From NCBI GenBank assembly GCA_030446465.1, contig JAUJNI010000003.1:441334-505333 (forward strand): a DNA stretch of 64,000 nt, read 5' to 3'. A program made the translations under genes and the position numbers. This DNA comes from Actinomycetota bacterium. Its GTDB lineage: Bacteria; Actinomycetota; CADDZG01; WHSQ01. How positions within the stretch are numbered: the first letter of the stretch is position 1; the number at the start of each line of letters is the position of its first letter. Shown in pieces: positions 36,519 to 45,061 of this stretch. Below the pieces are notes generated by a model, which made no database searches, was not told the DNA's origin, and saw nothing but the letters and a program-made list of their open reading frames with translations.

Positions 36519-37322
36519 CTAGCCGCCCGCGTCGTTGGCGGCGCTCGCCAAAAACCGATAGGTCCATTCCTCCGCAAATTTGCGGGAGTCAGCAAAGGTC
36601 ACCTGGATCTCGGGATAACGGGCATGAAGCCGGGACAAGACGTCGGCTATCCACCCCGCGTCGACGTGTTGGAGGCGGAAGAGCTCCGAGTAACGGCCCT
36701 CCACCACGATCGCTGCAAGGGGCACATCGGCAAGCCGCTGCATCTGAAATGCCATGGTCCCGTCGGATAGGGAGGTGACGAAGTTCTCGAGCGTTTTTCG
36801 TTCGACCGATGCGATCAGTCCCGCGCTGTTCCCAACGGCGTAGTCGCCCGCCCTCAGCGTGGCGCGCTGCGTCTTGACCTCTCTGCCGGCGAATCGAAAC
36901 GGATAACGCTCCCTCGAGTCGACGAGGATCACAAGGGCAACGCGGCTGCGTCCTCTGGGAACGCGTGCGCCCGGGTTGGCCGTCTTCGCCGTCTTTTGGG
37001 TCTGCCAGAAGATTGTCGGCCGGCCGCGGGTCTCGGTGAAGACAAACTGCGAGCGGTTCAACTGGGGGCGATCCAGTACCAGGTCTATCGCTGCCCCCCG
37101 ACGACGGCAGACTGTAGGAGGAACGCTCTCCAGAATGTCCGGGCTGGCCGGCCAGTCGCGCTCGAGCGGGTGGCAGTAGACGCGCGACGAACGAGGCCAG
37201 GTCTCGCGGGCTTTCAGCAGGAGTCCCTCGTCAACAGGCACGTGTAGCAGATATGGCAGCGTGCTGTCGCTGTCAGGGTTGCGGGCTACGACGAACATAC
37301 CGGCGAGTTCCATAGACTCCAT
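36519..37322 (-). CDS. ERCC4 (XPF-type) nuclease domain protein
   Basis: The 267-residue protein has an ERCC4 nuclease core in its C-terminal half: [10 protein letters not shown] (D135), GDYAV (D160) and [10 protein letters not shown] (E174, R175, K176), followed by a helical part. The N-terminal 120 residues are unrecognised. In the canonical ERKxxxD motif the last Asp is Asn here (N180). It may cleave branched or flap DNA, but no helicase or HhH domain is present. It lies 64 bp upstream of vapB on the same strand. Confidence 0.78.
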   Translation of the reverse strand: MESMELAGMFVVARNPDSDSTLPYLLHVPVDEGLLLKARETWPRSSRVYCHPLERDWPASPDILESVPPTVCRRRGAAIDLVLDRPQLNRSQFVFTETRGRPTIFWQTQKTAKTANPGARVPRGRSRVALVILVDSRERYPFRFAGREVKTQRATLRAGDYAVGNSAGLIASVERKTLENFVTSLSDGTMAFQMQRLADVPLAAIVVEGRYSELFRLQHVDAGWIADVLSRLHARYPEIQVTFADSRKFAEEWTYRFLASAANDAGG

Positions 37323-37686
37323 TGTGGTCCAGGGGGGTGTCTGGTCTGGAAATCACGCCGAGAGTCTCTCACGACGGTCAAAGTCGCCCGTCGCTGGAGG
37401 CGAGCACGTTCATGACACCTCTGCCGAGCACTTACATGTCGAGGAGGATCCGGAATCCCAGCGCTGAGAGGGGTGGCCTTACACTTCGATGGAGGAGTAA
37501 GGGAAGACGTGACCGAGGTTTTCGACCACATTTTCTACATGCCCCCGGGGCGGTCGGACCGGTAGAAACGCTGTTCCAGCAGGTCAGGAGCCTGGCCGCC
37601 TAGTCGCTCGTATTGCGGAATGGCCATTTTCGTAACGCGCATCGCGACACGAGCGCCCTCCCGTGGCCCCCGCTTAACCTCTATCG
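37323..37686. other. gap between the ERCC4 gene and the phosphoesterase
   Basis: No convincing gene in 364 bp. A well-spaced GGAGGAG precedes a possible 18-residue ORF (GTG at 37509 to TAG at 37565, reading MTEVFDHIFYM...), which could be a truncated gene or chance. The gap should hold promoters for both flanking divergent genes, but none is clear. Confidence 0.4.
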
Positions 37687-39081
37687 GTGGAGCCCCGTTC
37701 ACAATCTCGTGCTCGAGTCCTGCTCAACCTTTTTACGGTCGCGCTGCTCGCGGGGGTTTGTGCGCTTCTCGTCCTCAGCCTTCTGGAGGGGCGGCCTCAC
37801 GCGCTTGGTCCCGCGACCGTTACCGTGCGGCCGAAGCTGGGCTCGGGCATCACCTACTTCGCTATCCCACCGCTTGGGACGGTTTCTGCTAAGACCCATT
37901 CGGGACCACTGTCGCTGACCGCGACTCTTACGAAAATCGATTTCTCGGCTCTGTCCGGTGCCGTTGATAAGCGCTCGCCGCGCGACGCCCTGGTCGACGA
38001 CGTCGAAAGAGACCTTCGCAGCCTTGTCTTTCGAATAAGCAGGGAATGGCTGGTTGTCGCCTCGATCGCCGGCGCCTTGGTGGGGGCACTGTGGCCCCGG
38101 CGGCGTTTGGCTCACGTAGCGGCTGGAGCCGTCGGTGGAATCATCGCGACGGGAGCTTCAATCGCCCTCATCGTCGCGGCGTTCGACGTTGAAGCGTTTC
38201 GCGAGCCTGCCTTCAGCGGGACGCTCCGGCGTGCTCCCGAAGTGATCCGCGCCGCCGAGGCGGGCCTGAACTCGCTCGACGACCTCCGATCGAGGTATGA
38301 GACCTTGGCGGACCGAGTGTCTCGACTGTTGGCGCTCGTCGCGAATCCCGCGTCGGATCCAGACCTTGGGGGAGTCGCCATTCTCCATATCAGCGATGTT
38401 CATTCGAACCCGTTGGGCCTGGAAATCGCCAATCAGTTGGCGCGAAGCTTCAGCGTCGATGCCGTCATCGATACCGGTGATTTGACGTCTTTCGGTGAAC
38501 CGATCGAAGCGCAACTCCGGCGACTCATCCGTGAGATACCGGTCCCGTACCTATTCGTGGCGGGCAACCACGATTCGCTCGCAAACAGATCTATCATCGC
38601 CAAGGTCCGCAACGTCAAACTTCTCGACTCTGACACAGCCCGCATTGGTGATGTGATTGTTTTAGGTGTAGCGGATCCCACGTTCACTGCGAGCGGCGAC
38701 ATCTCGACGGAGGAAGGAAACCAGATTCGGCTTGGTCGCTCGGACGACGTCGCAAGCGTGGTAGACGAGACCGCGCCCGATGTCCTGGCGGTGCACGATA
38801 TCCGACTGGCAAGCGAGTCCATAGGTCGCGTGCCGGTCGTTTTAGCCGGGCACACCCACGAGGGCATGTTGGAGGAGGACCAGGACACCGCACTCTTTAC
38901 CGTCGGCTCAACTGGCGCTACCGGTCTTGGCGCGTTTACGGCGGAGGCAGACATGAGCTACGAAGCTGAGATCCTCTACTTCCGGGACCAGCGTCTCATT
39001 GCTTTGGATTACGTGAGCTTGCACGGACTCGGCGACGACTTCGAAGTCCAAAGGAAGACCTTCGAGACTATCGCCCCGTAG
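37687..39081 (+). CDS. membrane-anchored calcineurin-like metallophosphoesterase
   Basis: The 464-residue protein has an N-terminal membrane helix (about residues 11-33), an extracytoplasmic domain, two more membrane helices (about 120-165) and a phosphoesterase domain. The metal motifs are in order: HISDVHSNPLG, DTGDLTSFG, GNHDSL, VHDIRLA and GHTHEG. The topology would place the catalytic domain on one side of three membrane helices. The substrate is unknown. It starts with GTG. It sits near the start of the accessory stretch and has no clear operon partner. Confidence 0.85.
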   Translation: MEPRSQSRARVLLNLFTVALLAGVCALLVLSLLEGRPHALGPATVTVRPKLGSGITYFAIPPLGTVSAKTHSGPLSLTATLTKIDFSALSGAVDKRSPRDALVDDVERDLRSLVFRISREWLVVASIAGALVGALWPRRRLAHVAAGAVGGIIATGASIALIVAAFDVEAFREPAFSGTLRRAPEVIRAAEAGLNSLDDLRSRYETLADRVSRLLALVANPASDPDLGGVAILHISDVHSNPLGLEIANQLARSFSVDAVIDTGDLTSFGEPIEAQLRRLIREIPVPYLFVAGNHDSLANRSIIAKVRNVKLLDSDTARIGDVIVLGVADPTFTASGDISTEEGNQIRLGRSDDVASVVDETAPDVLAVHDIRLASESIGRVPVVLAGHTHEGMLEEDQDTALFTVGSTGATGLGAFTAEADMSYEAEILYFRDQRLIALDYVSLHGLGDDFEVQRKTFETIAP

Positions 39082-39249
39082 CAGGTCTCCGAGATATGTC
39101 GCGAACCTGCATCGTGGCCTCCTCAGATGCTGAGGGACTTGAGGCTCGGCTGTCGCGTATGGACTTGATTAGTTGCCGCGTTTCTAATACTCCAATCGCT
39201 TCTCTGGACGACGCTTTAGACAAGCTAGCGCGACATGGCGCGGTGCTAG

Positions 39250-39360
39250 GTGTCGTTGATCGCGCTTCACGCGGAGATGCATGACCATTGCCGCATCTGT
39301 GCCGAGGCATGTCGTCGGTGCCAGGAAGCGTGTGAGGGGCTGCTTAGCGCGATGAAGTAG
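39250..39360 (+). pseudogene. remnant of a DUF326 four-helix copper-binding protein
   Basis: The frame ends with LHAEMHDHCRICAEACRRC and QEACEGLLSAMK before a TAG. That is the last helix pair of DUF326 (Csp-like) Cys-rich copper-storage proteins, with the C-x2-C and C-x3-C spacing of the family. A stop codon at 39247-39249 blocks extension upstream, so only about 36 residues survive. A 62-residue ORF at 39096-39284 overlaps in another frame and is not recognised. The fragment lies next to the copper cluster. Confidence 0.65.
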
Positions 39361-39378
39361 TCGTCTGGGATTCTCTCG

Positions 39379-40494
39379 CTACGAGACTGCGGGGGCGGGC
39401 GCCTCACCGGGTTCGCCGGTTGCTCTCTTCGAGAGAACGATGAGTACACCAGACACAGCGATTGCGAACAGATTGAGGAACAGCGTGTAGTCGATGGTGA
39501 AGGCCGCGAGATCGTCGATGCTCTTGGCGGAGGTCGGCAACAGCCCGACGACGCCAAAGAATGCGTGAACGATCACGCCCGCTACGACGGCGGCGCCGGC
39601 GAACACGAGCCCGAGGTAGATGGCGAAGCGCCATCCGTAGTAGTTGGCGTTGATCTTCAGCGAAGGCGGGACGATGAAGTCCGAATACAGGAACGCCATG
39701 ATGCCGCCGAAGACGACTCCGTTCTTGAAGAGGATCGCGGCGAGCGGGCCGTTGCCCATCGAGCCAATCACGGTAAGCACCGCCAGGAACGGCGCCAGGA
39801 GCGCATGGAGCGGGACCAGTAACCATGTCGCGAGCCCGGTCGGGAACAGCGCCTCGAAGAAAGACCGCGGTACCAGCGCCGCGATGGCTCCGGCGATGGT
39901 GAAGCCGATCGCCAGCTCCTTCCACACCATCTCCCACTCCATCAAGTAGGCGCTGCCGGCCCGTTGCCATGCGGCGCGACTCGTCAACCGGTCGCGCCAG
40001 TGCTGCGGGAGCTGGTCCGCTGAGTCGTCTTCCTCCTGCGTCATCTCCTGCGCGTGCTCTAGCGCGCGTTGTGACAGGGCGTCGGGCCTCGTCGCTAGCA
40101 CGATCGCCGCCATCACGGCGACGAGGATCGGCGCCCCCACGAACAGCGCGAGCGCGAACTGCCAACCGAGGAAGATGAACGCCAGCGCTGCCACCTCGAT
40201 CGCCAGGTTCGTCGACGCGAACATGAACGCAAGGGCAGCGATTAAGTGCGCGCCCTTCATCCAGATGCTGCGCGTTGCAGACAGCGCAGCGAACGAACAC
40301 GACGAAGAGGCGAATCCCAGCAACATCGCGAGGCCCACCTTCTTCGGCTTCGCATCGCCCAGGTACCTGGCGGCTTCGCCACGAGAAAGGAACACCTGGA
40401 TCGACGCAGAGACCGCATAGCCCAAAGCGAGCGCCCAGAAGGCTCGCCAGAAGAGGCCACCTGCGGTCATCACTGCTTCCCACACAGATTCCAT
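39379..40494 (-). CDS. SO_0444/ArsP-type permease, probable Cu/Zn efflux
   Basis: The 371-residue membrane protein has about ten hydrophobic segments and the permease-family pattern GFASSSCSFAALSATRS with an in-membrane Cys, repeated in the second half as GNGPLAAILFKNGVVFGG. A cytoplasmic loop of about 50 acidic residues separates the halves. Relatives move copper, zinc or arsenicals out of the cell; the copper neighbours favour copper. It is the last gene of the leftward unit, 12 bp after the redoxin. Confidence 0.82.
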   Translation of the reverse strand: MESVWEAVMTAGGLFWRAFWALALGYAVSASIQVFLSRGEAARYLGDAKPKKVGLAMLLGFASSSCSFAALSATRSIWMKGAHLIAALAFMFASTNLAIEVAALAFIFLGWQFALALFVGAPILVAVMAAIVLATRPDALSQRALEHAQEMTQEEDDSADQLPQHWRDRLTSRAAWQRAGSAYLMEWEMVWKELAIGFTIAGAIAALVPRSFFEALFPTGLATWLLVPLHALLAPFLAVLTVIGSMGNGPLAAILFKNGVVFGGIMAFLYSDFIVPPSLKINANYYGWRFAIYLGLVFAGAAVVAGVIVHAFFGVVGLLPTSAKSIDDLAAFTIDYTLFLNLFAIAVSGVLIVLSKRATGEPGEAPAPAVS

Positions 40495-40506
40495 CTCTTG
40501 CCCTCC

Positions 40507-41490
40507 CTATGACTTCCTCGATACGCGGGGAAGCTCCTGCAACAGCGGCTCCAGCTCTTCGCGCGTCGCCACGTTGTCCCAGCGCTCCTTGATGCGACCG
40601 TCCGCGCCGATGAAGAACACCCAGGGTTCACGTAGGTCGTTATCCCGCAGTAGCCAGTCGGCCGCCGCCCTGTTGATCACCTTCTTCTCGTAGTTGCGCC
40701 AGATCTCGACATGGATGAACGCGGCGCGGTCGCCATACTCGTGCGCCAGGTCCTGCACCATGTCGGTGACGGGACCGCAGAAGCGGCTCACGCAATAGAC
40801 CGGGGTCGAGAAGACGACGATCGCTGGACGTCCGGCTCGAACCGTCTGCGCGATCGTCGTGGAGTGCAGCCCCGGGTCCGGAAGCCGTTCCCCTGACCTC
40901 CAACGCGAGTCAACCGCTTCGTGTGGAGCGTTGGCGGAGTCTCTCGTGAGGTTCTCCGTCTTAAGTGCAGCATCGCCGGGAGCGGGGATGCGGTGCTCGT
41001 CGAGCACCTCGAAGGCGGATGTCGCTGTCATGGGTCCGCGACCGTCGACGTCCACGGTTACCGCCACCTCCCAGAAACCGGGCCGATCGAGAGCTACCTC
41101 TGCTGCGTACACGCCGCGACCTTTGGACGCAGGCACCGCTACCGGATGCTCCGGAACAGTCCGGCCGATCTCGGTTCCAGGAACCAACAGGAACCTCCCT
41201 CTAGCGGTTGGGCCCGGTTCGGCAGGACGCGCGGCGTCGGCGTCACCGAGGAAAGAGAAGGCCATGTCGACCGTTCCGTAGCTCACGAACAACTCGTCAC
41301 CGGTGAACAAGCCGACGATCAGACGCGTCGGTTCCCCCGCCGCTATGTCGTAGCTCGCCACCTCCGCGTGCAGAACGTTCTCCGGTTCCTGCTCCGAAGG
41401 GGATTCGACCGAGGGCGTCTGCGAGCAGGCCGCCACGGCAGACAACACCAGCGCCAGAAGAGCCGTGGCCTGTCGAGGAAGACGCAACAT
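40507..41490 (-). CDS. thioredoxin-fold lipoprotein (Sco-like)
   Basis: The 327-residue protein has a lipoprotein signal (LALVLSAVAACSQ). A beta-sandwich region of about 150 residues follows, then a thioredoxin-like domain with VVFSTPVYCVSRFCG in the active-site position (two Cys separated by four residues) and WVFFIGADGRIKERWDN near the end. It resembles Sco-type copper/thiol carriers but is not a classical SenC. The start at 41490 overlaps the upstream gene stop by 1 nt; 41514 is also possible. Confidence 0.75.
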   Translation of the reverse strand: MLRLPRQATALLALVLSAVAACSQTPSVESPSEQEPENVLHAEVASYDIAAGEPTRLIVGLFTGDELFVSYGTVDMAFSFLGDADAARPAEPGPTARGRFLLVPGTEIGRTVPEHPVAVPASKGRGVYAAEVALDRPGFWEVAVTVDVDGRGPMTATSAFEVLDEHRIPAPGDAALKTENLTRDSANAPHEAVDSRWRSGERLPDPGLHSTTIAQTVRAGRPAIVVFSTPVYCVSRFCGPVTDMVQDLAHEYGDRAAFIHVEIWRNYEKKVINRAAADWLLRDNDLREPWVFFIGADGRIKERWDNVATREELEPLLQELPRVSRKS

Positions 41491-41897
41491 CAGGGGCGTC
41501 CTGGGGTGACGCACGCCGGTTCCTCGATGCCGAGAGCAGCCAGGGCGTCGCCGCCGGCGCGCCCGAGGCCATCGAGGGCGTCTTGCAAGGCGCGGGCATC
41601 GGATCCATCGGCAACCGCTTCCACGCTTTGCTTCGCCTCCAGCACGGCCGCAGCGGTGCCCCGATCAACCGACGCAACCTCGTCGGCGAGCCGGTGGGTC
41701 CCGTCATGGGAGCGGTCGAGGAAGAGCAACGCCGCATCCTCGGGCGATCGCCCCGCTGCATCACGCGCGGCGCAGACCCCCTCGACGGCTCCAACGAGCT
41801 CTGATCCGTCTTCGGCAGCTGGTGCTGTCGATCCGGAGTCACCCTGCGCACAAGCCACCAACAGGATGAGTGACAAGCCCACGATCCAGAGTCTCAT
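41490..41897 (-). CDS. small lipoprotein of unknown function
   Basis: The 135-residue protein has a lipobox (SLILLVACAQ) and a mature part that is mostly helical and acidic, with two Cys (in EGVCAARDA and EEPACVTPG) that could form a disulfide. No family is recognised. It is coupled by ATGA to tlpA upstream and by TGATG to the redoxin downstream, so it probably acts outside the membrane with those thiol proteins. Confidence 0.68.
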   Translation of the reverse strand: MRLWIVGLSLILLVACAQGDSGSTAPAAEDGSELVGAVEGVCAARDAAGRSPEDAALLFLDRSHDGTHRLADEVASVDRGTAAAVLEAKQSVEAVADGSDARALQDALDGLGRAGGDALAALGIEEPACVTPGRP

Positions 41898-42502
41898 CTG
41901 GATGCCGCCCGTCGCACTAGGAGCTCCACGTTGGTAACGAGCTCCTCCTCGGAGATGGCCCCACGCACAACAGTCCCCTCCTGCTCCGATGTCTGAGCGC
42001 CTCTGATCGTGCCGAAGAAGGTCCAGTCGTGGTCCAAGAAGAACGTCTCTGGCAGACCGAGTACACCGAACGGTTGGCTCAGCTGCTGGTTCACATCGCG
42101 GATGTTCGGATAGGTGATCTGGAAGTCTTTGATGAAGGCGCGTGCGTCGCTGTCCGCGTCCTTGATGTTCACCCCGAGGAAGATGACGCCGTCGTCGCGG
42201 TATTGGCGCCACGCACGTTCGAGCAGCGGCGCTTCCTCACGGCACGGGATGCACCACGACGCCCAGAAGTTGATGACGACGGGGCGTCCCTTCAGATCCT
42301 CGCTGCTGATCATCTCCCCCGTGGTCACCGAAGGGAGCTCGAAATCCGGAGCAGCGTTGCCGACCGTCGTCTTCATAGTCGAGCGCATGAGGCCGAACCA
42401 CAGCACGGTCGTGAAGGCGATGGCCGGGATCAGCGTCAGGGAGATCCGCAACCATCTCGGTCTCGTGTTGGGCGCAACCTCGTCGAGCGGAACCAGCATC
42501 AC
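41894..42502 (-). CDS. TlpA/ResA-type membrane-anchored thiol-disulfide oxidoreductase
   Basis: The 202-residue protein has one N-terminal membrane helix (about 20-42) and a TlpA/AhpC-like domain: APDFELPSVTTGE, the WCIPC active site in NFWASWCIPCREEAPLLE, and GVLGLPETFFLDHDW. It faces outward and should receive electrons from the CcdA protein encoded just before. It overlaps ccdA by 4 nt at a GTG start (or 1 nt at the ATG at 42499). Confidence 0.88.
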   Translation of the reverse strand: MMLVPLDEVAPNTRPRWLRISLTLIPAIAFTTVLWFGLMRSTMKTTVGNAAPDFELPSVTTGEMISSEDLKGRPVVINFWASWCIPCREEAPLLERAWRQYRDDGVIFLGVNIKDADSDARAFIKDFQITYPNIRDVNQQLSQPFGVLGLPETFFLDHDWTFFGTIRGAQTSEQEGTVVRGAISEEELVTNVELLVRRAASR

Positions 42503-43401
42503 GGCACCACCCCGGGATCACGAGCAGGTCCGGGATCGGCGTGATTCGACCGCAAGCTCGGCGTATCACCACTCCACTTCCACAGCGACCAGGCAAGCGC
42601 AACCGCGACCAAGCCGCCGGCCGCGAGCACCAGGGCTCGTCCTCCCGAACCAGCGGCCGCTGACTGGATCCAGGCAGTGAAACGTGACAAAGCACCTACG
42701 AGGGGATCGCCGCCCAGCGCCACGGGCTCGGCCCACTGCACCTTCGCCCAGTAGTAGGCGAGGAACGCCCCCGCCAGGATCAGCAGGGCTCCGGCCAGGC
42801 GGTGCGCGTAGGGAAGGACGCGCCGGAGGTTGTGCGCCAGACTGCCTCGCAGCAGTGCTGCGGCGACCGACAGCGCCATCAACACGGTCCCCATGCCCAA
42901 CCCGTAAGCAGCCAGCACGGCAGCCGCGTCGAGCGGACCCGCGGTGGCGAGTGAGGCGCCCACGACCGCCAGAAAGATCGGAAGAGTGCAGCCGAGCGAA
43001 CAGACGGCATAGGCCGCCCCGAACCCCACGATGGCCAAGGGCCGCCGCCTGCGCGACACGCTGATGCGAGCCTGCGGGAGGAACCTGGGGGCTCTTCCCA
43101 CTGCGACGGCAACCCCGAACACGATCATGATGACGCCGAGTAGCAACCCGACCCACGGGATGCTCTTAGTGACGCGCGTTCCCGCGTACGAGATCGGGAT
43201 GCTCACCAGCGCGAACGTCAGCACGAACCCGAGCGTCACGAGCAACCCGACGATCAGACCCTGCGCGACCCTGGTCGGCGCGCGCGGAAGTGATCCCTCA
43301 TCTGCGCCGACGTAGAGAGATAGGTATGCCGGTAGCAGCGGAAATCCGCACGGGTTCAGTGCCGCGAGGGCGCCGGCCGCTAGTGCTATGCCTATGGGCA
43401 T
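42499..43401 (-). CDS. ccdA: CcdA/DsbD-type transmembrane electron carrier
   Basis: The 300-residue membrane protein passes reducing power from cytoplasmic thioredoxin to outside thiol proteins. It has the family start GALAALNPCGFPLLPAYLSLY with a key Cys, and the second Cys region AYAVCSLGCTLPIFLAVVG. The extra C-terminal helix (AAGGLVAVALAWSLW) is longer than plain CcdA. It lies just upstream of tlpA, its likely partner. Confidence 0.87.
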   Translation of the reverse strand: MPIGIALAAGALAALNPCGFPLLPAYLSLYVGADEGSLPRAPTRVAQGLIVGLLVTLGFVLTFALVSIPISYAGTRVTKSIPWVGLLLGVIMIVFGVAVAVGRAPRFLPQARISVSRRRRPLAIVGFGAAYAVCSLGCTLPIFLAVVGASLATAGPLDAAAVLAAYGLGMGTVLMALSVAAALLRGSLAHNLRRVLPYAHRLAGALLILAGAFLAYYWAKVQWAEPVALGGDPLVGALSRFTAWIQSAAAGSGGRALVLAAGGLVAVALAWSLWKWSGDTPSLRSNHADPGPARDPGVVP

Positions 43402-43407
43402 CCGGCG

Positions 43408-43647
43408 TCAGCGCCCCGTTGCGAGATGTTGCCGCCGCGTCGTGAACTCCTCCTGATCGATCTCGCCGCGCGCGAACCGCTCTTCGAGCAGGGACAGCGC
43501 CCGAGATGCTCCCGCCTCGGTCGAGCCAACCCGGTGCCACAGGGCGCGCACGATCAGCACGCCCACCACCGCCAACACTGCAAGCACGACGACGGGCAAA
43601 GCCATCGCCCAGAACATCCCACCGCCCATCTGGCACGAACACGTCAT
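43408..43647 (-). CDS. SHOCT-domain small membrane protein
   Basis: The 79-residue protein starts MTCSCQMGGGMFW (Cys and Met rich), has one membrane helix (VVLAVLAVVGVLIV) and ends in a SHOCT motif (LEERFARGEIDQEEFTTRRQHL). SHOCT tails are thought to help oligomerisation. The Cys/Met-rich head could bind copper, but that is inference. Its ATG overlaps the upstream stop by 1 nt. Confidence 0.78.
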   Translation of the reverse strand: MTCSCQMGGGMFWAMALPVVVLAVLAVVGVLIVRALWHRVGSTEAGASRALSLLEERFARGEIDQEEFTTRRQHLATGR

Positions 43648-44606
43648 CACAGTTCCTCCCACGTCTTTGCGCCGTCTTCGCTGATCCAGATACGCGCGTT
43701 GGGATCGTCGTGAACAGCCGCGTAGAGGGTGTCGGGATCGTCGGGCGAGAACTCGACGATGCCCGCGCCGGGCGGGATCTCCATCGTGTCCCAGGTCTTG
43801 CCTCCGTCGCTCGACCTCGCCGCAGAGCCCACCGCCACCACGACGACTTCGTCTGTGTCAGATGGGTTCCAAGACACCCATGTCGCGCCTTGGATGCCGC
43901 CGAGCGCCTTCCATGAGCGTCCGCCGTCGCGACTCTCTACAGCACCTGCTCGCATGTCGGGTGCAACAACGTGTTCGGGATCCTGAGGGTCGACCAGGAT
44001 CTTGCCCATGAGCGCACCGCCGACCTCTTCGTTGCGGATCTCCCAAGACTCCTCCGCATTGCTAGACGCAATGAATCCAGCACCGGGGGAAGCCGCGTAG
44101 ACGACGCCGCCGCCAGCGCCGAGTGCATGGATGTCGATGTTGGGGAGTCCTTCGTTGCGGGGCTCGAACGTCTTGCCTCTGTCAGTAGAGACCGAGAGGC
44201 CCGGATGCCCGCCGACATAGATCGTGCCGTCGGTGAAGGCCCAACCCATCGCGTCGGCGCCGTTCAGACTTTCCACCACCTCCCACGACTCGCCGCCGTC
44301 GCTCGAAACCGAAACGCCTTGGTGGCTACCGACGTAGAGGGTGTCCGGATCGGAGGGGTCGATCACGAGGGAGTGGAGGTCCGCACCCACGACGGGCTGC
44401 GACGACGTTGCACCCTCGGGCGGTCCTTCGCTCCCAGCTGATCGCAAAGCCACGAACACGACGGCCAGAACAAGGAGCCCCGCCGCCAAAGGGAGCCACG
44501 AAAACCGCTCGTGCCAGGGAGACGGAGCCTTGTTGCGTGCGCCCGGCGTCGGGCGCACCTTCGCTTGCGCCTTGGGGGTACGCGCAGGGAGCTGGGTCTT
44601 AGCCAC
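43647..44606 (-). CDS. BNR/YCF48-like beta-propeller protein, F510_1955-type
   Basis: The protein has about 319 residues: an N-terminal basic segment, one membrane helix (LAAGLLVLAVVFVAL), and a seven-bladed propeller of repeated sialidase-type blades (SVSSDGGESWEVV, SVSTDRGKTFEP, ESRDGGRSWKAL, RSSDGGKTWDTM, WISEDGAKTWEEL). No sialidase catalytic set is visible. Similar proteins occur in metal-related clusters; the role is unknown. GTG at 44606 or 44618 may start it. Confidence 0.78.
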   Translation of the reverse strand: MAKTQLPARTPKAQAKVRPTPGARNKAPSPWHERFSWLPLAAGLLVLAVVFVALRSAGSEGPPEGATSSQPVVGADLHSLVIDPSDPDTLYVGSHQGVSVSSDGGESWEVVESLNGADAMGWAFTDGTIYVGGHPGLSVSTDRGKTFEPRNEGLPNIDIHALGAGGGVVYAASPGAGFIASSNAEESWEIRNEEVGGALMGKILVDPQDPEHVVAPDMRAGAVESRDGGRSWKALGGIQGATWVSWNPSDTDEVVVVAVGSAARSSDGGKTWDTMEIPPGAGIVEFSPDDPDTLYAAVHDDPNARIWISEDGAKTWEEL

Positions 44607-44805
44607 CGACGCCCTCACTGTCCTTGAGAGCCCGTGCCGCGCGCAGGCGGGCGATCTCTTCCCGCAACGCCGCGACGTCCTCCTTCGATGCTGCCTCGGG
44701 CCCGTTGTTGCCTTTGCGGTTCATGAACATCGGCACGAACATCACGAGCATCATCGCCCCGCATGCGAGCGCGGGAACTGCAGCCCAGAGCCATTCCATA
44801 GTCAT
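44599..44805 (-). CDS. small membrane protein with coiled coil (paralogue A)
   Basis: The 68-residue protein has one hydrophobic helix with several Met (MEWLWAAVPALACGAMML, then MFVPMF) and a charged helix (SKEDVAALREEIARLRAAR). A second copy of the same design lies at the head of copA (48592-48834). The function is unknown. Confidence 0.72.
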   Translation of the reverse strand: MTMEWLWAAVPALACGAMMLVMFVPMFMNRKGNNGPEAASKEDVAALREEIARLRAARALKDSEGVGG

Positions 44806-44848
44806 TCCTCCTTCATCTAGTCCTTTCTGATGTGCCGGTTGATCGGCG

Positions 44849-45061
44849 CTAACCGCGCACCGGCTCGTATCCCAGACGCCGGATCGCGTTCTGGATGACT
44901 TCTAGGTTGATGCGCGTTTCGTCGAACACCACCTCGGTCGATTGCTTGCGGTAGGAGGTCTTCGCCTCCTCCACGCCTCCGAGCTCTTCGAGCTCCTCGT
45001 CGATGTTCATCGCGCAGCTACCGCAGTGCATCCCTTTGATCGCGAGCCGTTGCTTGGTCAT
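44849..45061 (-). CDS. copZ: heavy-metal-associated (CopZ-like) copper chaperone
   Basis: The 70-residue HMA domain carries the metal site GMHCGSC at residues 10-16 and the following IDEELEELGGVEEAK and VVFDETRINLEVIQNAIRRLGY segments. CopZ hands Cu(I) to CopA. It overlaps the fusion-exporter stop by 4 nt (ATGA). Confidence 0.9.
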   Translation of the reverse strand: MTKQRLAIKGMHCGSCAMNIDEELEELGGVEEAKTSYRKQSTEVVFDETRINLEVIQNAIRRLGYEPVRG

